Shown here: one piece after another, positions 60,265 to 64,000 of the stretch
How the letters are laid out: each line of letters begins with the position of its first letter
Numbering within the stretch: position 1 is the stretch's first letter
NCBI GenBank assembly: GCA_027214345.1
Contig: JAPWHR010000006.1
Coordinates: forward strand, 124,001-188,000
Direction of reading: 5' to 3'
Origin: Comamonadaceae bacterium G21597-S1
Lineage (GTDB): Bacteria; Pseudomonadota; Gammaproteobacteria; Burkholderiales; Burkholderiaceae_C
Length of the DNA: 64,000 bases
Position numbers and translations under genes: made by a program
The notes under the pieces: generated by a model
Database searches by the model: none
What the model was told of the DNA's origin: nothing
The model's input: the letters and a program-made list of their open reading frames with translations, nothing else

Positions 60265-61230
60265 TCACCCCCACACCTGCCCCGCCACCCGCATCATGTT
60301 CCCGCCCATCACCAGCGCCGCTTCGTCTTCCGTCATGCCGGCGCGTTGCAACGCAGCCGACATCTGCTGCCAGCTTTCGACCGGTGGATAGGCCGAGCGG
60401 ACCAGCGCGCGATCGTAGCCGGCCGACTTCGGCCACCAGTAGGTGGCGTCGTAGTCGCCGGGCGGGGTGTCGTCGAGGTCCGGCTGGCTGAAGCTGATGT
60501 CCAGGCCGATGCCCACGTGTTCCACCCCGACCAAGTCGGCCACGTAGGCGGCATGGCGCGCGACGTCGTCCGCGGTCGGCTGCTGTACGCCGAGAAAGAA
60601 CGAAACGCCGTTGACGCAGATGACGCCGCCGGTGCCGGCGCAGGCCTTGATCTGTTCGTCCGTGATGTTGCGCCCGTGGTCGACCAGCGCCGCCGGGTTC
60701 GCGTGGCTGAAGATCACCGGCGCGCTGGACGCGGCCATGATGTCCAGGCTGCATGTGCGCCCGGTATGCGAGCAGTCCATCAACACGCCGCCGGCGTTGA
60801 TCGCGGCGACCACCCGATGGCCCAGCGGCGTGAGGCCTTGTTCGGTGTCGTGGCAACCGCCGGCCACGCTGTTGTTGCGGTTGTAGGCCAGGTGCATCTG
60901 GTGCACGCCCAGGCTCTTGTACAGCGCCACCATCTCGGGCTGCTCGAGCAGCGGCATCGCGCCCTCCAGGTCGAAGCCGATGCCGATGCAGCCGGCGGCC
61001 TTGGCCGCGTCGATGTCCTGCAGCCGGTGCACCAGCCGGTACTTGTCCGGATGGGCGGCGATGGTGGCGCGGAAACCCGCGATCACGGCCATCACCTGCG
61101 GCAAGGGATTCATGTCCATGCCGATGTTGATGGACACGTAGTGCACGCCGGCGGCGCGCAGGCGGTCGATCGGCGCAAAGTCCGCCTGCGGGTGCAGCGG
61201 CAGGCAGGCGTGGGCTTCCCAGTGGATCAT
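60265..61230 (-). CDS. Membrane dipeptidase (peptidase M19) family protein
   Basis: A 321-residue protein: IHWEAHACLPLHPQADFAPI, GVHYVSINIGMDMNPLPQVM, IGIGFDLEGAMPL (bridging Glu), MDCSHTGR and IFSHANPAALV (zinc His), and GIGLDISF. Oddity: the first metal motif, HxD in renal-type dipeptidases, reads HAC here. It follows the ABC transporter ATPases in the same direction, so it probably hydrolyses imported dipeptides or D-amino-acid-containing peptides. Family confident, substrate not. Confidence 0.88.
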   Translation of the reverse strand: MIHWEAHACLPLHPQADFAPIDRLRAAGVHYVSINIGMDMNPLPQVMAVIAGFRATIAAHPDKYRLVHRLQDIDAAKAAGCIGIGFDLEGAMPLLEQPEMVALYKSLGVHQMHLAYNRNNSVAGGCHDTEQGLTPLGHRVVAAINAGGVLMDCSHTGRTCSLDIMAASSAPVIFSHANPAALVDHGRNITDEQIKACAGTGGVICVNGVSFFLGVQQPTADDVARHAAYVADLVGVEHVGIGLDISFSQPDLDDTPPGDYDATYWWPKSAGYDRALVRSAYPPVESWQQMSAALQRAGMTEDEAALVMGGNMMRVAGQVWG

Positions 61231-61323
61231 GGCGAGGATTCCATTGCAATGAAAAAGGTGAACACGTGGTCCGGGATCATCACACAAGGCCGCAGGCCGG
61301 TCGTGCGCGCGGTCTGGCGAGGG

Positions 61324-62127
61324 TCAGGCGCGGGCCGCGTCGCGGTTGAATCCACCCGAGGCTTCCATCAGCCTGCGGGTGTAGTCCTGCGTCACGTCAT
61401 GGGCGGCCAGGTCGCTGGACGACAGCAACTCGACCGTCTGGCCGCGTTGCATCACCATCAGCTTCTCGCACATGTGGGTGACCACCGCGAGGTCGTGGCT
61501 GACCATGATGAAGGTCAGGCCACGCCTGCGACGCAGCTCTTCGAGCAGGTTCAGCACCTCGGCCTGTACCGATGCGTCCAGCGCCGAGGTGGGTTCGTCG
61601 AGCAGCATGATCTGCGGCTCGAGGATCAGCGCACGCGCGATCGCGATGCGCTGGCGCTGGCCGCCCGAGAGCTGGTGCGGATAACGGAAGCGAAAACCCC
61701 GGCCCAGGCCGACTTCGTCGAGCGCCCGTTCGATGCGGGTTTCGGCGTCGCCGATGCCATGGATGGCCAGCGGTTCGGCCAGGATGCGGTCCACGGTCTG
61801 GCGCGGATGCAAGGAGCCGTAGGGATCCTGGAACACCATCTGCACGAGACGGCGGAACGGCTTGCTGCCCGGTGGCGGCAACGTCAAGCCGCTGCCGCCC
61901 GTCAGCTGCACCGTGCCCGAGGCCAGCGGCGCCAGTCCGCAGATGGCGCGCAGCACGGTGGACTTGCCGGAGCCGGATTCGCCGACGATGCCGAAGCTCT
62001 CGCCGGGCTCGACCCGCAGCGTCGTATCGGCCACCGCGACGAAATGGTCGTAGACCACGCGCAGGTTCAGCGCATGCAGGCCGATCGATTCGACCTGCCG
62101 TGTATCGAGCGTGGGTTCGATCGTCAT
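61324..62127 (-). CDS. Dipeptide-type ABC transporter ATPase (DppF-like)
   Basis: A 267-residue ATPase from the ATG at 62127, which overlaps the DppD-like stop (ATGA); an ATG 9 bases upstream is the alternative. Walker A GIVGESGSGKSTVLRAICG, QMVFQDPYGSLHPRQT, signature HQLSGGQRQRIAIARAL and Walker B IMLLDEPTSALDASVQ. It pairs with the DppD-like ATPase and feeds the permeases beyond the window edge. Confidence 0.92.
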   Translation of the reverse strand: MTIEPTLDTRQVESIGLHALNLRVVYDHFVAVADTTLRVEPGESFGIVGESGSGKSTVLRAICGLAPLASGTVQLTGGSGLTLPPPGSKPFRRLVQMVFQDPYGSLHPRQTVDRILAEPLAIHGIGDAETRIERALDEVGLGRGFRFRYPHQLSGGQRQRIAIARALILEPQIMLLDEPTSALDASVQAEVLNLLEELRRRRGLTFIMVSHDLAVVTHMCEKLMVMQRGQTVELLSSSDLAAHDVTQDYTRRLMEASGGFNRDAARA

Positions 62128-63311
62128 AGTGCCCATTCCGGCCGGCGGTCCAGTGTCGGCAAGGGGTGGCGGTCGTCCGCCAGTTTCGGCAGGCAGTTCA
62201 GCAGGCCGCGGGTGTAGGGGTGCTTGGCGTCGGCCAGCGCGCCCGAGGACACCTCCTCGACGATCTTGCCGGCATACATCACCAGGATGCGGTCGCAGAA
62301 GGTCGACACCAGGCGCAGGTCGTGCGAGATGAAGACCAGGCCCATGCCGCGGTCGGTCACCAGCTTGTCCATGATGGCCAGCACCTGCAGCTGTACCGTC
62401 ACGTCCAGCGCGGATGTCGGCTCGTCGGCGATCAGCAGTTCGGGGTCGGCGATCAGCATCATCGCGATCATCGCGCGTTGGCCCATGCCGCCCGAGACTT
62501 CGTGCGGATACAGTTTGTAGACGCGTTCCGGCTGGTCGATCTGCACCGCCGCCAGCGCCTCGACGGCCTTGTCGCGTGCCTCGCGGCCCGAGATGCGGCG
62601 ATGCGCGCGCAGCGTCTCCACGATCTGGTCGCCGATGGTCATGACCGGGTTGAGCGAGAACTTCGGGTCCTGCAGCACCATGGCGATACGCCCGCCGCGC
62701 AGGTCGCGCCTGTCCCTGGCCGAGCAGGTGAGCAGGTCGGTGCCGTGGAACTCCAGCCGCTTGGCCGTGACCTGGCCTTCGGGGGCGGTCAGGCCCAGGA
62801 TGGCGCGGCCGGTCTGCGACTTGCCGGAGCCGGACTCGCCGACGATGCCCAGGCGCTCGCGACCGAGCGTGAAAGACACGCCGCGCACGGCTTCGGTCCG
62901 ACCACCGTCGCGGCTCGGAAAGGACACGCGCAGGTCTTCGACGACCAGCACGGGGCGCGGCAGCGGCACCGAGGACTTGAACGCCGGCTCGATCCGGTCG
63001 GTCTCGTCAGCCAGGACCGGCCCGGCCGTCGCCGCGCGCGTCGGTGGTGGTGATGGTGATGGTGATGGTGATGGTGATGGTGATGGTGGCGGCACGTCGG
63101 CGTCCGCCACCGGGGGCGCCGGCTCGGCTGCCATGGCTGCCTGCGGATCGTGTCCGGCCGTCACCGGATCGGCTTGCGCCACCGGCGGCTGTCCGGGGTG
63201 TGGCTGCAGGCCGTCCGGTGGCGCGTCCGTCGGGGCCGGGTGCTGCAGCAGCCCTTCCGGGTCGGCCTTCTCGACGCCCTTCTTGGCCAGCGCCTTGTCG
63301 ATGATGCTCAT
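62124..63311 (-). CDS. Dipeptide-type ABC transporter ATPase (DppD-like) with long N-terminal extension
   Basis: A 395-residue protein. From about residue 120 it is a normal DppD ATPase: VVEDLRVSFPSRDG, Walker A VGESGSGKSQTG, AMVLQDPKFSLNPVMTIGDQ, signature VSGGMGQRAMIAMMLI and Walker B LLIADEPTSALDVTVQ. The first about 115 residues are low-complexity (Pro/Ala/Asp-rich) and include a (PS)n tract encoded by a hexanucleotide repeat (63051-63086). Such an extension is absent from DppD proteins I know. Start at 63311 is the only frame-preserving one, with no alternative close to the domain. Confidence 0.85.
   Translation of the reverse strand: MSIIDKALAKKGVEKADPEGLLQHPAPTDAPPDGLQPHPGQPPVAQADPVTAGHDPQAAMAAEPAPPVADADVPPPSPSPSPSPSPSPPPTRAATAGPVLADETDRIEPAFKSSVPLPRPVLVVEDLRVSFPSRDGGRTEAVRGVSFTLGRERLGIVGESGSGKSQTGRAILGLTAPEGQVTAKRLEFHGTDLLTCSARDRRDLRGGRIAMVLQDPKFSLNPVMTIGDQIVETLRAHRRISGREARDKAVEALAAVQIDQPERVYKLYPHEVSGGMGQRAMIAMMLIADPELLIADEPTSALDVTVQLQVLAIMDKLVTDRGMGLVFISHDLRLVSTFCDRILVMYAGKIVEEVSSGALADAKHPYTRGLLNCLPKLADDRHPLPTLDRRPEWAL
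63051..63086. repeat. Tandem hexanucleotide repeat (TGATGG x6) in the DppD-like gene
   Basis: Six perfect copies of TGATGG (CCATCA on the coding strand, Pro-Ser) with degenerate flanks of TGG. Copy-number changes would keep the frame and only lengthen or shorten the Pro-Ser linker. Confidence 0.95.
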
Positions 63312-63342
63312 GCCAGGCCTCCGCAGGCTCGCGTTGACGGTC

Positions 63343-63999
63343 TCATTTCACCCCCTTCGGGTCGAGCGCGTCGCGCAGGCCGTCGCCGAGCAGGTTGAAC
63401 GCCAGCGACACCAGGAAGATCGCCGCCCCGGGGGCTGCGGCCACCCACCACTGGTCGAGCACGTAGAGCCGGCCGTTGGCGATCAGTGCGCCCCATTCGG
63501 GCATCGGCGGCTGCGCGCCCAGGCCGAGGAACCCCAGGCCGGCGGCGGTCAGGATGATGCCGGCCATGTCCAGCGTGACCCGCACGATGACCGAGGATAC
63601 GCACAGCGGCATGATGTGGCGCAGTACGATGCGCCAGGGCGACGCGCCGATCAGTTGCACCGCGGCGATGTAGTCGGCCTGGCGGATCGTCAGTGTCTCG
63701 GCGCGTGCGATGCGTGCGTACGGCGGCCACGAGGTGATGGCGATCGCGATCACCGCGTTTTCGATGCCCGGCCCCAGTGCGGCGACAAAGGCCAGCGCCA
63801 GGATCAGGCGCGGAAACGCCAGGAAGATGTCGGTGATGCGCATCAGCGCGGCGTCGACCCAGCCACCGGCATAACCGGCCACGGTGCCGACGATCAGGCC
63901 GATCGGCGCGGCCAGCACCGCCACCAGTGCCACCACATACAAGGTGACGCGCGAGCCATGGATGATGCGCGACAGGATGTCGCGCCCCTGGTCGTCGGT
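63343..63999 (-). CDS. Dipeptide-type ABC permease (DppC-like), 5' end cut by window edge
   Basis: The frame is open to the last base; the Met at 63942 is internal because the preceding codons read TDDQGRDILSRIIHGSRVTL, the conserved DppC start region. The rest has ITDIFLAFPRLILALAFVAA, the EAA loop YIAAVQLIGASPWRIVLRHI and GFLGLGAQPPMPEWGALI. It is 31 bases upstream of the DppD-like gene. Substrate specificity depends on binding protein and first permease, both outside the window. Confidence 0.93.
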   Translation of the reverse strand, partial: TDDQGRDILSRIIHGSRVTLYVVALVAVLAAPIGLIVGTVAGYAGGWVDAALMRITDIFLAFPRLILALAFVAALGPGIENAVIAIAITSWPPYARIARAETLTIRQADYIAAVQLIGASPWRIVLRHIMPLCVSSVIVRVTLDMAGIILTAAGLGFLGLGAQPPMPEWGALIANGRLYVLDQWWVAAAPGAAIFLVSLAFNLLGDGLRDALDPKGVK

Positions 64000-64000
64000 G

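Noticed and set aside
60199-62217. 672-codon open frame on the plus strand across the M19 dipeptidase and DppF-like genes
   Set aside because: It is antisense to two conserved genes and shows only compositional bias; the ABC and M19 motifs are unambiguous on the minus strand.
63044-63090. Regular repeat that could suggest a CRISPR-like or other array
   Set aside because: The unit is a 6-base microsatellite without spacers and encodes Pro-Ser within a gene.

Overview
The window is GC-rich, densely packed, mostly single-copy chromosomal DNA. Gene content (YeeE/rhodanese pair, GGDEF-EAL protein, DenD, several GSTs, IclR/LysR regulators, CaiB-type CoA-transferase, many Liv-type solute-binding proteins) fits a metabolically versatile betaproteobacterium, most likely Burkholderiales. 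This is a judgement from gene content, not a phylogenetic result. No rRNA, tRNA, CRISPR array or intact insertion sequence was recognised.

Layout. 1-3.2 kb: a DUF1800/DUF1501 pair (the DUF1800 gene is cut by the window edge and carries an in-frame palindromic element; the DUF1501 gene is frameshifted at a C6 run), then an ORF6N phage-type remnant. 3.3-6.7 kb: exported tandem rhodanese, YeeE/YedE sulfur transporter and a small membrane protein; isochorismatase-fold hydrolase; exported truncated haemoglobin. 6.7-10.9 kb: DUF3034 outer-membrane protein divergent from a cupredoxin-like protein and a membrane GGDEF-EAL enzyme. 11-19.8 kb: exported PAF-acetylhydrolase-like esterase, DenD-like dehydrogenase, and a compact operon with a Rieske-only protein, a Rieske-less oxygenase and a GST-like protein, followed by a LysR regulator, a second GST and an orphan solute-binding protein. 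19.9-28.9 kb: a nucleoside salvage operon (psuK, psuG, BMP-type nucleoside ABC transporter, cdd, deoA).

29-54.6 kb is the most interesting part: a catabolic island with a Baeyer-Villiger monooxygenase, five SDR dehydrogenases, an MDR reductase, an SMP-30-type lactonase, a DUF3237 protein, five EthD/Dabb-like small proteins, three paralogous Liv-type binding proteins with one LivGFHM transporter, an acyl-CoA ligase, a two-gene acyl-CoA dehydrogenase, an enoyl-CoA hydratase and an IclR regulator. A near-palindromic motif (core TCACATACGCGA and variants) sits before essentially every transcription unit of the island and in several copies before the IclR gene, so I infer one regulon. The enzyme set suggests uptake of an organic acid or cyclic ketone, oxidation to a lactone, hydrolysis, CoA activation and beta-oxidation; the substrate is unknown.

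54.7-64 kb: exported P1-family peptidase, GNAT acetyltransferase, a second catabolic operon (CaiB/BaiF CoA-transferase, thiol-dioxygenase-like cupin, enoyl-CoA hydratase) with its own IclR regulator, and a dipeptide-type ABC transporter with an M19 dipeptidase, whose permease runs off the window end.
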